A stretch of DNA of 64,000 bases from Pedobacter endophyticus (GCF_015679185.1 NZ_CP064939.1:2852001-2916000); one strand, 5' to 3'. Positions 42,693 to 52,742 are shown, counted from the first letter of the stretch. Notes: a model not told the origin generated them from the letters alone. Numbers and translations are program-made.

Positions 42693-43248
42693 GCGCTGTA
42701 AATTGGCACATCAAATCATATTGATAATTCAAAACTGTTTGAGGCGTTTGGCTAATCACGGCGTCACCCTGTCCCGTACGTACGCTATCGTGTGGACACA
42801 TTTTTGAAATTCGTTTTACCGAGCTGAAATCATCAAAATGACAACACATTTTATGGCGTTTTCTAAGAACGGTCGTCATCCTCAGCTTGACTGGGGATTC
42901 TAATGCGCAATAAATTGGGCGCCCAGCATTAAGATTCCCGCCTACGCGGGAATGACGGCGCATAAAACGAGATGTGTCCACACGATAGGATTTCTCGGGG
43001 AAGCATCCCTTAACCATTCCGCACTGATCTTAGCTAACCCACTTCCCTTTTTGGCCAGTGATTTGTTAACGTTTAGCATTCCATCGCTTGCAGATTCTTC
43101 ACTATGTTCAGAATGACACAAAGACTTAGCCATGTACTACTCTACATCATGCCATGCTGATTTTATACAATAAACTAAAACTCAGGATGACAGCATTAAA
43201 GCCTACCATCGAACCCCGTAGCCGTCTATCAATCGAACATCCATACAA
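42693..43248. other. Repeat-rich spacer
   Basis: No gene. 42870-42960: GGTCGTCATCCTCAGCTTGA then ATTCCCGCCTACGCGGGAA (a palindrome). The phrase around TCGTGTGGACACA at 42789 is repeated inverted as GTGTCCACACGA at 42973-42984, so the ~195-bp stretch is bounded by an inverted repeat. 43080-43110: TTCTTCACTATGTTCAGAAT. Two frames of 60-120 codons on the minus strand run through these repeats and are judged spurious. Confidence 0.7.
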
Positions 43249-43824
43249 TTACAAAACCTTTTTCGCCCTGATTTTGCTCAGAAACTCAGGCGTAAAGCCC
43301 AGGTAAGAGGCCAGCATATACTGCGGCACCCGCTGTACAAACCCCGGGAAAAGTTTATTGAAATGAAAATACCGTTCTTCTGCAGTTTGGCTATAAAGAA
43401 ACTTGATCCTCATTTGCGATGCCTGATGTGTCTTTTGCAAAATCAGTCGGAAATACCTTTCCAGTTTGGGAATCTTGTTAAAAATTTCATCGTGATGACG
43501 ATGGTCTATTGCAATAACCTCAGTTGCTTCAGCGGCCTGTATAAAAAACGCTGATGGTTTTTGGAACATGAAGCTCGTAAGGTCAGAAATCCACCAGTTT
43601 TCGATGGCGAACTGCGTAGTCTGCTCAGCACCTTTAATGTCGATAAAATATAACCGTAAACACCCTTTAACCACAAAATAATTCGCCCGGCAAATCTCCC
43701 CATGCTCCAGCAAAAACGCTTTCTTTTTAAATGAAAAAGATTTGAGCAATGAACCAAGGGTTTCCCGTTCGTCATCGCTCAAATCTACAAATTTGCTAAT
43801 GTGGTTATAAAGTGGGCTAAACAT
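43249..43824 (-). CDS. Crp/Fnr-family transcriptional regulator
   Basis: A 191-residue protein with a cyclic-nucleotide-binding-like beta-roll (about 20-120) and a short C-terminal HTH (about 150-190, Q-Y-M-L-A-S-Y-L-G-F-T-P-E-F-L-S-K-I-R). This compact type is common in Bacteroidetes. No Fe-S Cys cluster is seen. It is transcribed away from the GLPGLI gene, with 48 nt between; both are on the minus strand, so co-transcription from upstream is possible. The effector is unknown. Confidence 0.88.
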   Translation of the reverse strand: MFSPLYNHISKFVDLSDDERETLGSLLKSFSFKKKAFLLEHGEICRANYFVVKGCLRLYFIDIKGAEQTTQFAIENWWISDLTSFMFQKPSAFFIQAAEATEVIAIDHRHHDEIFNKIPKLERYFRLILQKTHQASQMRIKFLYSQTAEERYFHFNKLFPGFVQRVPQYMLASYLGFTPEFLSKIRAKKVL

Positions 43825-43872
43825 CTTTGCTTACAATTAAGCTAAAGTAAGCATAATTGTAAGAGATTGTCG

Positions 43873-44652
43873 TTAAAACAAATAGCCCTTTAGCTGAGAT
43901 TTGCCGTATTTGCCCCAGTCTTTTAGTGCTTCTAATAAAATTTCCGTCAGCTTTTTATTGTCGACAGGCTTCCCTTTTACCGGAGCGGTTAAATCCTTTT
44001 CGGTTACTGCAACTTCGGTAACCTTGGTGGCAAACCAGGTAATATTTTCGTGCGGCAATGCTACGCCCAATATCATGCCGGGCAAACCAGTAAAGGATTC
44101 GGGCCCACCTGAAACGGCAATTTGCGTGCTGTAAAAGGCTACAACATAAATCGAATCCATAATAACAGCATTCGCTCGCCTGCATTCATAGCCGGCAATT
44201 TCGCGTGTTTCGTCGGTAATCTTCCAATTTATTTTTCGTACGCTATCTTTTATAAGAAACAAATCATCGTAAACATTCTTCTGGATGGTATTGCTTTGTG
44301 TATCAAAATTTGTAGCAACAATGTTCTTCAAATCTGCTAAAGGTTCTCTGGCAATCCAGTTATTGGTCGATTGATCATTCTCGGCCCATTTGTACAGGCT
44401 TTTGCTCTTGGTAAAATAAAGCGTGCTCTTGTCTGTTTTAAATTGTGGGTTGTTTTTCTTGTATTGCTCTACCAAAGCCTGAATGTAACCGGCATCTTCA
44501 TCTTTCGTGTTTCTTTTGATGATGGCGTAAGTGTTGGATTTCTTTTCGAATTCGATTATTCCATTTTGTACAAAATGTACATTTTGGGCAAACGCCTGAC
44601 TATTAACAAGCATAATAGCCAACAGTAGGGTATATTTTATTGCAGTTTTCAT
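43873..44652 (-). CDS. GLPGLI family protein
   Basis: A 259-residue protein with a signal peptide (1-22, ending A-F-A-Q). The defining motif G-L-P-G-M-I-L is near residue 190, in a beta-rich domain with E-I-A-G-Y-E-C (about 152-158). The family is Bacteroidetes-specific and is usually paired with a TonB-type outer-membrane barrel. Here the barrel gene lies 10 nt upstream in the same direction. Function unknown; the pairing suggests a periplasmic or surface partner of the barrel. Confidence 0.92.
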   Translation of the reverse strand: MKTAIKYTLLLAIMLVNSQAFAQNVHFVQNGIIEFEKKSNTYAIIKRNTKDEDAGYIQALVEQYKKNNPQFKTDKSTLYFTKSKSLYKWAENDQSTNNWIAREPLADLKNIVATNFDTQSNTIQKNVYDDLFLIKDSVRKINWKITDETREIAGYECRRANAVIMDSIYVVAFYSTQIAVSGGPESFTGLPGMILGVALPHENITWFATKVTEVAVTEKDLTAPVKGKPVDNKKLTEILLEALKDWGKYGKSQLKGYLF

Positions 44653-44662
44653 TGTTTCTAAT

Positions 44663-47467
44663 TTATTTTTTTACAACTCCGCCCATTTTAGTGAAATCCC
44701 AGCTTACAGAAAGCATAAAATATCTTTTTATTGTAGTGTAGGTACTTTGGTTAATATTACCATTGTAAGCCGAACGGCTAAAGCCAACATTTTGGTTCAA
44801 AAGATCCTTTCCTGAGATAGATACCTTTAAATTTTCGGTTTTAAAGAACTTTTTGGTAACGGACGCATTCCAGATAAAGCGCTCAAACGTTTCCTGCAGC
44901 ACCTGTGTTTTACCGTTAAACTGATAGTTTCCATCAGTTCCAATTTCCAGCTTGCCCGGAAGCTGAACACTGCTCCAGAAAGAGCCGTTCCAACCCCAAC
45001 CGTCGCTATTGCCTCTTTCGTTAACGCTGGCACTTGCTACGTTGTAGGTTGGGCCAAAGCCAACATTAAAGTTGTATTTTTTCTCTTGGTATTTAGAAAC
45101 CTCTAAACTCACCCCATAATTGGAGTTTTTGGTTTTGTTTAACTGGGTGATCATGTCGGTGGTAATGTAATTGTAGCTTGAGTTAGCGCTAAAGTTTGCA
45201 TTAAAGCCAACATTCATATCAATCGCTTTTATTTTTCGTCCGAAGTTGCTGTACAGGGAGAAGTTGGTTGTCATTTTATCATCGAGGTTTACAAATCGAG
45301 AAGTACTTTTCCCTCCCTTACTGGTGGTTACATCGCTGATAATGGGATTTAATGTGAAACTGTACGAACTGCTCAGCCAGAAATACTGATCGCTGAGTAC
45401 CTTATATGAATTATAACTGGCGTTGAAATTATTTCTGAATGAAGGATCCAGATCTGGGTTTCCGATTACCGTATTCAATTGATCGGTATTGTTTCTAAAC
45501 GGCTGTATTTGATCAATCGAAGGCTGATTGGTGCTTCCATTATACCTTAACCGCAAAGAGCTGCGCTGTTTAAAGTTATACTGATAGCTGGCCTGAGGCA
45601 TGTAATTGATAAAATTTCTTTTGTAATATTCATCTTTATAAACATCGTATTGCTTATAGTCTACGCCACTAAATTTAGAGCCGAATGAGATAATGGTTTT
45701 GTCTTTTTTATAATTGAATATTGCGCCACCCTGATTAATCGTTTGGTCTAATTCGTAATTATTGCTAAAAATCGGGTCGAGGATATCATAACTTCCGGAT
45801 GCCGATTGATTAAAAGATTTGCGATCTGACTTACCACTGATCAGGTTTAAGCCATAATTTATTGCCAGTGTTAAGGTTTTACTCAGCGGTTCTGTATAGG
45901 TTAAATTCGATTTGAACACATTGTTCGTAATATCATTTACCTTATTTTGATTGACTATACTTGTACTATCCTGCGTTGTTTCAGAGGTTCTGTAAAATTC
46001 GGCGGTCGAGTTTAAATAACCATCACCTTTGCTCACACTATTCGATCCGCTTAAGCTCAAAGACAGCGTACGGCCTTTTTTCTTTAATCTTTTCGATAAT
46101 AGGGCGTTAATATTAAAAACCTTATCATCAACATCGTTGGTTAAGGTCTGATTTAGGTAATTTAACTTTTCTCCCTGTCCATTGGTACTGTTTCTTATTT
46201 CGGTTTGATCATTGGTACTGTTTTTTATGGTTCCATCAACACCCACTTTTAAGGTTAATGTGGTATCCAACTTAATTTCGTAAGTTAAATCGACCTTGTT
46301 TTTAAGCATACTTTTATCGAAAGTTTTAGAGGCCTCGGTATTGATTATACTGGTTGTTAAGTTCTGCTGGTTAATATCGTCGCGGTCTCCGGTTAATCTG
46401 ATCGAGCCGATTTTATAGTTAACATTCAGCGATTCTTTGTCTTTATTCCATTTGTTATCGAAATGGAGCCCTCCTGTTCTAGCCACCGGTATTCCCTCTC
46501 CGTTGTATTGGCCTCCCCAACCTTCAAAATCATCATCGCCGCCGCCAGTGAAATAAATGCCGCCGTCATCGCTTACCTGAAAGCTGTTGCCGCCATATTT
46601 ATCGGCATCGCCCCAGCCCAAACCAACCTGCCCGGTATTTCCGGTAATGCCGTAGGCCGAAAACTTTTTCTTGCCCCAAAAGCGGTTAAACATCGCCTGC
46701 CCGCTGTAGTACTTATCGGTGGCTATACCCCCCTCTACTTTACCAAAATAGCCATTTTTCTTATCCTCTTTAAGCTGAACATTAAGCGTTTTTGTCTTTT
46801 GTCCATCATCGATACCCGTAAATGTAGCCTGATCACTTTTTTTATCGTAAAGCTGAATTTTATCCACCATATCTGCCCGAAGGTTTTTAGTAACTAAAGT
46901 GGGATCATCGCCAAAAAACTCTTCCCCATCTACCAAAACCTTGGTAATCGTTTCGCCCTGTGCGGTAATTTTTCCATCCTTATCTACCTGTATTCCCGGA
47001 AATTGCTTGATCAAATCCTCTACTTTTGAGTTCGGCTCAATATTGTAGGCCCGTGGATCGAATTCGGTGGTATCGCCCTTAATTTTAATGCCCGCCCGAT
47101 TTCCCTTAATAATTACATCGGCCAGCAATTGGGCTTTGCCGGTGAGGTTGATTTTGCCAAAATCTTTAACCGAGTTTGTAGAGTCGAGGGTAAACTGATC
47201 GACAAAATCGGCGTATTTTGGGTAAGACACAAGCAAAATAAATTTGCCGGGCTTTACACCATTGATTTCGAAGAGGCCATTGTCGGTTGTTCGGGTAAAT
47301 TTTACCAGGGTAGAGTCTTTGGCATTAAGAATGGCAACTGATGTTCCGGCAAGTAAGGTTGTGGAAGCGGTGTCGATTGTTCTGCCTTTAATGGTGTGCG
47401 TGGATTGCGCTTTTACGACCGTTGAGATGAGAATCAGAAAGCACACCGATAGTAGGAGTTTTTTCAT
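44663..47467 (-). CDS. TonB-dependent receptor-type outer-membrane barrel (GLPGLI partner)
   Basis: A 934-residue protein: signal peptide 1-20, a carboxypeptidase-regulatory-like domain (about 22-118), a plug-like segment (about 135-215 with L-V-D-G-E-E-F-F-G-D-D-P), and a long beta-barrel ending in hydrophobic/aromatic strands. Its fold matches the outer-membrane beta-barrel protein family rather than SusC (no SusC signature). Followed after 10 nt by the GLPGLI gene, presumably one operon. The substrate is unknown. Confidence 0.88.
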   Translation of the reverse strand: MKKLLLSVCFLILISTVVKAQSTHTIKGRTIDTASTTLLAGTSVAILNAKDSTLVKFTRTTDNGLFEINGVKPGKFILLVSYPKYADFVDQFTLDSTNSVKDFGKINLTGKAQLLADVIIKGNRAGIKIKGDTTEFDPRAYNIEPNSKVEDLIKQFPGIQVDKDGKITAQGETITKVLVDGEEFFGDDPTLVTKNLRADMVDKIQLYDKKSDQATFTGIDDGQKTKTLNVQLKEDKKNGYFGKVEGGIATDKYYSGQAMFNRFWGKKKFSAYGITGNTGQVGLGWGDADKYGGNSFQVSDDGGIYFTGGGDDDFEGWGGQYNGEGIPVARTGGLHFDNKWNKDKESLNVNYKIGSIRLTGDRDDINQQNLTTSIINTEASKTFDKSMLKNKVDLTYEIKLDTTLTLKVGVDGTIKNSTNDQTEIRNSTNGQGEKLNYLNQTLTNDVDDKVFNINALLSKRLKKKGRTLSLSLSGSNSVSKGDGYLNSTAEFYRTSETTQDSTSIVNQNKVNDITNNVFKSNLTYTEPLSKTLTLAINYGLNLISGKSDRKSFNQSASGSYDILDPIFSNNYELDQTINQGGAIFNYKKDKTIISFGSKFSGVDYKQYDVYKDEYYKRNFINYMPQASYQYNFKQRSSLRLRYNGSTNQPSIDQIQPFRNNTDQLNTVIGNPDLDPSFRNNFNASYNSYKVLSDQYFWLSSSYSFTLNPIISDVTTSKGGKSTSRFVNLDDKMTTNFSLYSNFGRKIKAIDMNVGFNANFSANSSYNYITTDMITQLNKTKNSNYGVSLEVSKYQEKKYNFNVGFGPTYNVASASVNERGNSDGWGWNGSFWSSVQLPGKLEIGTDGNYQFNGKTQVLQETFERFIWNASVTKKFFKTENLKVSISGKDLLNQNVGFSRSAYNGNINQSTYTTIKRYFMLSVSWDFTKMGGVVKK

Positions 47468-48146
47468 AAATAGGTTTTTGGTTACGTTGCTCCGAATATA
47501 AAACTAATATATTAGTTGCAGGTAATGATTTAACCTTTTTTAACACGGTTGTGACTAAATGGTTATCAGGCTGTTACGAAATGTACTTAATTTGAATAAC
47601 AGGCCCTATTTGTGCAACTCATTGTGCAATATCTTGTCTTGCTGAGTTATAATTTTTTACTAAGAAAAATGAGTGAGGATGATTTTTGGGGGAAGACTTC
47701 CGGAAAAAGGTCTTCATTTTGAGCGCAGCTGAGAACCACGAAGTGCTCAGCGCAGCTAAATCGCTATCCAAGAGTCAAAGATTTTTTATCCCAAGAGGCT
47801 CCTATGGCGCAACCGGTCGAATTAACGGTTTGGATGGTTTCGAAAACGTCAATGGTAGGCACGCGAAGCATCCCCGGATGCGTCGAGCAGCCCTACCGAT
47901 TGCGAATTGCTCTTAATCAAGCGGTTTCTTTGCGTTCTGCGTTTCATCACCTAGGATCGGTCGTAACACTCAGGATGACAGCGTTAAAAGTAGTCATCCG
48001 ACTAGGTTGTTTTTTCTAGAACGCGACACAAGTCTGGAATTTCAAAAATTTATTAATTGTGATCGTATTTCAAAAAACGAACACGAGTTCAGAACAAAAC
48101 CATCGGTATTGACAAGCGATTGTGACGGGTTGGATTAGCGCTTTTG
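47468..48146. other. Repeat-rich spacer
   Basis: No gene. Around 47710-47760 and 47850-47985 lie fragments of the dispersed classes (TCATTTTGAGCGCAGCTGAG, ACGTCAATGGTAGGCACGCG, AAGCATCCC, CTCAGGATGACAGCG). Two short plus-strand frames here are judged spurious because they are built from repeat sequence. Confidence 0.6.
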
Positions 48147-48496
48147 AAAGAAGAGGCTGTCTCAACGTGACAAATTCAATTTAAATTTGTCACGTTGAGC
48201 CTGTCGAAACGCCCTTTCAAGCATTTGGGCTAGTCCTTCGACAAGCTACCATTGACGTTTTCTGAAAACATTAAAAAAATCGTCATCCGATAGCTATCGG
48301 ATTCGACCAAAGTGCTCCATAGGAGCTCCGTCGGAGGAGAAATCTTTGAACCTTAAATAAAGATTTCTCAGCTACGCTCGAAATGACGACGCCTCTTAGC
48401 GTTTTTTTCTAAAAAACAACGCCATTCATATTGATTTTTATCCCATAAATTACCCCTCAGGATGACAATTCTTCATTTTGAGACAGCCTCTTCTTT
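48147..48496. repeat. 350-bp element bounded by 19-bp inverted repeats
   Basis: AAAGAAGAGGCTGTCTCAA at 48147-48165 is the exact inverse of TTGAGACAGCCTCTTCTTT at 48478-48496. Just inside the left end, CAACGTGACAAATT (48164-48177 region) pairs with AATTTGTCACGTTG to make a second perfect 14-bp hairpin. The interior holds copies of GTCATCCGATAGCTATCGGA and CGCTCGAAATGACGA-type dispersed repeats and no ORF. It ends 13 bp before the ALDH stop codon; no target-site duplication was identified. Confidence 0.85.
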
Positions 48497-48508
48497 TTTG
48501 CAAAACAA

Positions 48509-50050
48509 CTACAAATCGAACTTAATGCCTTGGGCTAACGGCAGGGTATTCGAATAATTAATGGTGTTGGTTTGCCGGCGCATGTAGGCTTTCCAGGCAT
48601 CTGAGCCACTTTCTCTGCCGCCGCCCGTTTCTTTCTCACCGCCAAACGCACCGCCAATTTCGGCTCCGGAGGTACCGATATTTACGTTGGCAATGCCACA
48701 ATCTGAACCGTTTGCCGACAAAAATTGTTCAGCCTCTCTTAAATTCAATGTCATTATTGCCGACGATAAGCCCTGCGGAACGCCGTTTTGCAAGGTAATG
48801 GCTTCATCGAGCGTTTTATATTTAATCAAATACAAAATGGGTGCAAAGGTTTCGTGTTGAACAATCTTAAAATCATTGCTCACCTCTGCAATACAAGGTT
48901 TAACATAACAGCCGCTAGCATAATGCGCTCCACTTAAAACGCCGCCCTCAACCACGAAGTTGCCGCCCTCGTTTTTACACTTTTCGATGGAATCGAGATA
49001 TGCAGCAACCGCATCTTTATCAATCAGCGGACCTACGTGATTATTTTGGTCTAAGGGGTTGCCAATTCTCAACTGATCATAAGCTTTCACCAACTTATCC
49101 TTAAAGGCATTGTACACACTTTCGTGAATAATCAATCGCCTTGTCGACGTACAACGTTGTCCTGCAGTACCCACAGCACCGAAAACGGCACCGATTAGAC
49201 TCATATCTAAATCGGCATGTTCTGAAATGATAATGGCGTTGTTTCCGCCCAGTTCCAATAAGCTTTTGCCTAAACGTGCACCAACGGCCGCCCCAACCTC
49301 TTTGCCCATGCGGGTAGATCCGGTGGCAGAAATAAGCGGAACACGGCCGTCTTTCGTCATTAATTCGCCCACTTCCCTATCTCCTAATATTAAATTGCAA
49401 ACGCCTTCGCTAACATCGTTGGCTTTAAAAACCTTTGCTATAATGTGCTGACAGGCCACTGCGGTTAATGGTGTTTTTTCTGATGGTTTCCAGATGCAAA
49501 CATTGCCGCAAACCAAGGCCAGGGCTGCATTCCAGCTCCAAACGGCTACCGGAAAGTTAAAGGCAGATATTATGCCAACAATTCCCAATGGGTGCCATTG
49601 CTCGTACATGCGGTGGCTTGGGCGCTCGCTGTGCATGGTAAGGCCGTAAAGCTGCCGCGATAAACCCACCGCAAAATCGCAGATATCGATCATTTCCTGT
49701 ACTTCGCCAAATCCTTCCTGCAAACTCTTGCCCATTTCGTACGATACCAAGGTACCCAGCGCCTCTTTGTTTTCACGCAGGGCATCGCCAAACTGACGAA
49801 CAATTTCGCCTCTTTTTGGTGCGGGTACGGTTCGCCATTCTAAAAAGGCTTCGTGCGCCTTTAACACAACGTTATTATAATCTTCGTCCGTCGAAACCTT
49901 CGTTGAGGCAATTAAATGGCCATCAACAGGAGAAGAACTTTCTAGCGACCTTGCATTTGAGTCGCCTCCCCAAATACTGCCCGTACTAAAGGCAGCATTG
50001 TTGGTTTTTACGCCTAATTGATCCAAAATGGATTGAATATTTGTATTCAT
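48509..50050 (-). CDS. ALDH7-type aldehyde dehydrogenase (antiquitin-like)
   Basis: A 513-residue NAD-dependent aldehyde dehydrogenase. The catalytic Glu lies in L-E-L-G-G-N-N (about 265-271) and the nucleophile Cys in G-Q-R-C-T-S-T-R-R (about 300). The C-terminal G-G-E-K-E-T-G-G-G-R-E-S-G-S and the Y-M-R-R-Q-T-N-T-I-N-Y-S ending are characteristic of the ALDH7/antiquitin subfamily, which oxidises alpha-aminoadipate semialdehyde (piperideine-6-carboxylate) in lysine breakdown. No other lysine-degradation gene is in the window, so the substrate is by family only. Confidence 0.9.
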   Translation of the reverse strand: MNTNIQSILDQLGVKTNNAAFSTGSIWGGDSNARSLESSSPVDGHLIASTKVSTDEDYNNVVLKAHEAFLEWRTVPAPKRGEIVRQFGDALRENKEALGTLVSYEMGKSLQEGFGEVQEMIDICDFAVGLSRQLYGLTMHSERPSHRMYEQWHPLGIVGIISAFNFPVAVWSWNAALALVCGNVCIWKPSEKTPLTAVACQHIIAKVFKANDVSEGVCNLILGDREVGELMTKDGRVPLISATGSTRMGKEVGAAVGARLGKSLLELGGNNAIIISEHADLDMSLIGAVFGAVGTAGQRCTSTRRLIIHESVYNAFKDKLVKAYDQLRIGNPLDQNNHVGPLIDKDAVAAYLDSIEKCKNEGGNFVVEGGVLSGAHYASGCYVKPCIAEVSNDFKIVQHETFAPILYLIKYKTLDEAITLQNGVPQGLSSAIMTLNLREAEQFLSANGSDCGIANVNIGTSGAEIGGAFGGEKETGGGRESGSDAWKAYMRRQTNTINYSNTLPLAQGIKFDL

Positions 50051-50098
50051 ATAGCTAACGATTTACACAAAAAAACAAAAAATTAACAGAAAGCAGGT

Positions 50099-50106
50099 TA
50101 CATTTG
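50099..50106 (+). promoter_or_regulatory. -7 box for the M1 aminopeptidase gene
   Basis: TACATTTG, 67 bp before the ATG at 50174, implying a leader of about 60 nt. Confidence 0.5.
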
Positions 50107-50173
50107 AGTTTTACTTTCTCACAATTCTTAATATATTGTTTTAAAGTTAAACTGACTTATAAATCATTAAAAA

Positions 50174-52684
50174 ATGAATAAAAAAATTTTAACGCTAGGC
50201 GTTTTGCTGGTTTCGGTTCTTACAACTGGCAGCGTTTTAGCTCAACAAAAGCCTGAAGAAAAGCCAGCAAATCTTTCTGTTTATCGGGTTACGGCACCTA
50301 AAATTAACGACCTGATCCATACCAAGTTAGATGTATCATTCGATTACGCAAAGCGATATTTGTATGGAAAAGAATGGGTAACATTGAAGCCTCATTTTTA
50401 CCCAACGGATTCATTAACGCTTGATGCGCAGGGAATGGATATTAAAACGGTGGCCCTGGTGGGTGCCAAGGGAAATACACCGCTAAAATATTCGTATAAC
50501 GAGAACAAGTTGCGTATTACGCTAAACAAAACGTACACCAATGCCGAAAAATTCACTGTTTATATTGCTTACACGGCAAAACCAGATGAGTTAAAGGTAA
50601 AAGGGAGTGCAGCAATTACGGATGCAAAGGGTTTATATTTTATCAACCCGGACGGGACCGATAAAAAGAAGCCAACGCAAATATGGACGCAGGGCGAAAC
50701 TGAATCGTCATCGGCCTGGTTCCCGACGATAGATAAGCCTGATCAAAAAACTACACAAGAAATTTCGATGACGGTTCAATCGAAATACACCACGTTATCA
50801 AACGGAAAACTGGTGAGCCAAAAGACAAATGCAAACGGCACGCGAACGGACACCTGGAAAATGGACTTACCGCATTCGCCGTATTTGTTTATGATGGCTG
50901 TCGGCGCTTTCAAGATCACAAAGGATACTTACAAAGGCAAAGAGGTGAACTACTATCTGGAACCAAAATACTCACCTTATGCGAAGCAGATTTTTGGCAA
51001 AACACCTGATATGATGAAATTTTACAGCACTATTTTGGGCGTAGATTATCCCTGGAACAAATATTCGCAAGTGGTGGCCCGAGATTATGTCTCTGGCGCA
51101 ATGGAAAACACAACGGCAACGCTGCACGGCGAGCATGTTCAAAAAACCGATCGCGAGTTGCTGGATGGCAATGAAGAGGGAACGATTGCGCACGAGCTTT
51201 TTCATCAGTGGTTTGGCGATTATGTAACGGCCGAATCGTGGTCTAACTTAACCATGAACGAATCATTTGCAACCTTCGGCGAAGTAATTTGGCATGGGCA
51301 CGATGCAGGACAGGATGCGGAAGATAAATCGCGCTACGAAAAGCTACAATCGTACATTGGCTCAACAAAAAACGGTGAAAGCCCGGTTCTGGCCCGTTTC
51401 CATTACGCTGATAAAGAAGATATGTTCGATAACGTGAGCTATGCGAAGGGGTCGATTATCCTCTATGCCATGAAAAATCAAATGGGCGATGCAGCATTTT
51501 ACAAGGGCTTAAACAAATACCTGACTACGAATGCGCTAAAAAATGGCGAAACTCATCAGTTGCGCCTGGCTATGGAGGATGTTACGGGTAAAGACTGGAG
51601 CCCGTATTTTAACCAATGGTATTACAACGGCGGACACCCGATTTTAGCTGTAGATTTCGGCTACGGAAACGGCAAAGCGACAATAAAGGTGAAACAAACG
51701 CAAGATGCAAGTGTGCAAACTTTTACTTTACCGGTTAAGGTTGATATTTACGTAGGTGGAAAAAAGATTAGAAAAGAGATTGTAATCGACAGTCGCGAGC
51801 AAAGCTTTAGCTTTGATGTGTCTGCCAAGCCGGACCTGATCGACTTTGATGTAGACAAAATTATTGTTGGCGAAATTAATGACAATAAGGTAGCAGAGAA
51901 CTATTATTTCCAATACAAAAATGCGCCAACTTACGCCAACAGAATCGAGGCTTTACAGTTTATTATGCAAAGTAAAGCGAAAAGTGGCCAGCAGATTTTG
52001 CTTTTGGGATTGAAAGATAAATCGGGAGATTTGCGGGCATTAAGTATTGAAGGATTGAATCTGGAAGATGCCGAGATCAAAGCTGCGGCCCTGCCGATTT
52101 TATTGCAGCTGGCGAAAACAGATAAAGACACTGAGGTACGGGCTACGGCGATATCAAAACTGGCAGCTACGGGCGATGTAGCTTATAAAGCGCTGATGAA
52201 TGAAAGCATCAAAGACCGATCTTACAAGGTAATTGCTGCGGGAATTGGTGGCCTGGCCAAGCTTGCTCCACAAGAAGCTTCGGCGGCTTTAGCGTCGCTT
52301 GATCAGGACACTAAAGACCACATGGCTTCGTCAATCGCAACTTTGTATATAAGCGATCCGAAAGATGAGAACCAGGCTTTTTATTCGGATATTATGGCAA
52401 CCGGCGACCGCAATAAGATATTTGCTGTTATTGGCCAGTATTTTCAATACTTAAAAGCAAATACCAACCCTGCGGTAACGGAAAAAGGACTTAAGGATAT
52501 TAGCAATGCAATTGAAAGGTTAAGCTTGCAAAAGTACTTAAACAAACAACTTGCCCTTGCTTATACGGCAACTGCACAAGGCAAATCGCAACAAGCGGCA
52601 TCGGCTGGCGGCGAGGCAAAGGCTAACTTAACAAAACAAGCCGACCTGTTTAAAAAAGCAGCGGTAGACTTAGGAAAAGAATAA
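50174..52684 (+). CDS. Secreted M1 family aminopeptidase
   Basis: An 836-residue protein with a signal peptide (1-23, ending V-L-A-Q). The zinc site is H340-E341-L-F-H344 with the third ligand E363 in M-N-E-S-F; the exopeptidase motif G-A-M-E-N lies near 311-315. A C-terminal HEAT-like helical part (about 590-836) is typical. It removes N-terminal residues from peptides in the periplasm. A perfect 16-bp terminator follows 18 nt after the stop. Confidence 0.93.
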   Translation: MNKKILTLGVLLVSVLTTGSVLAQQKPEEKPANLSVYRVTAPKINDLIHTKLDVSFDYAKRYLYGKEWVTLKPHFYPTDSLTLDAQGMDIKTVALVGAKGNTPLKYSYNENKLRITLNKTYTNAEKFTVYIAYTAKPDELKVKGSAAITDAKGLYFINPDGTDKKKPTQIWTQGETESSSAWFPTIDKPDQKTTQEISMTVQSKYTTLSNGKLVSQKTNANGTRTDTWKMDLPHSPYLFMMAVGAFKITKDTYKGKEVNYYLEPKYSPYAKQIFGKTPDMMKFYSTILGVDYPWNKYSQVVARDYVSGAMENTTATLHGEHVQKTDRELLDGNEEGTIAHELFHQWFGDYVTAESWSNLTMNESFATFGEVIWHGHDAGQDAEDKSRYEKLQSYIGSTKNGESPVLARFHYADKEDMFDNVSYAKGSIILYAMKNQMGDAAFYKGLNKYLTTNALKNGETHQLRLAMEDVTGKDWSPYFNQWYYNGGHPILAVDFGYGNGKATIKVKQTQDASVQTFTLPVKVDIYVGGKKIRKEIVIDSREQSFSFDVSAKPDLIDFDVDKIIVGEINDNKVAENYYFQYKNAPTYANRIEALQFIMQSKAKSGQQILLLGLKDKSGDLRALSIEGLNLEDAEIKAAALPILLQLAKTDKDTEVRATAISKLAATGDVAYKALMNESIKDRSYKVIAAGIGGLAKLAPQEASAALASLDQDTKDHMASSIATLYISDPKDENQAFYSDIMATGDRNKIFAVIGQYFQYLKANTNPAVTEKGLKDISNAIERLSLQKYLNKQLALAYTATAQGKSQQAASAGGEAKANLTKQADLFKKAAVDLGKE

Positions 52685-52702
52685 TCGCTGATGACGGAAT
52701 TA

Positions 52703-52742
52703 AAAAGGCCCGATTTGAAGTATCAAATCGGGCCTTTTGTTT
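52703..52742 (+). terminator. Terminator after the M1 aminopeptidase
   Basis: AAAAGGCCCGATTTGA (52703-52718) and TCAAATCGGGCCTTTT (52723-52738), a perfect 16-bp stem with a 4-nt loop. Confidence 0.95.

Noticed and set aside
42664..43133. Minus-strand reading frames of about 117 and 63 codons
   Set aside because: They run through a terminator and dispersed repeats, and their translations (with H-S-E-H-S-E-E or F-D-D style text) are translated repeats rather than a protein.
47686..48019. Two plus-strand frames of 70-76 codons
   Set aside because: Overlapping frames over repeat fragments; neither has a plausible domain or signal.
48147..48496. Complete insertion sequence
   Set aside because: Has inverted ends but no transposase frame inside and no target duplication seen; called only as a repeat element.
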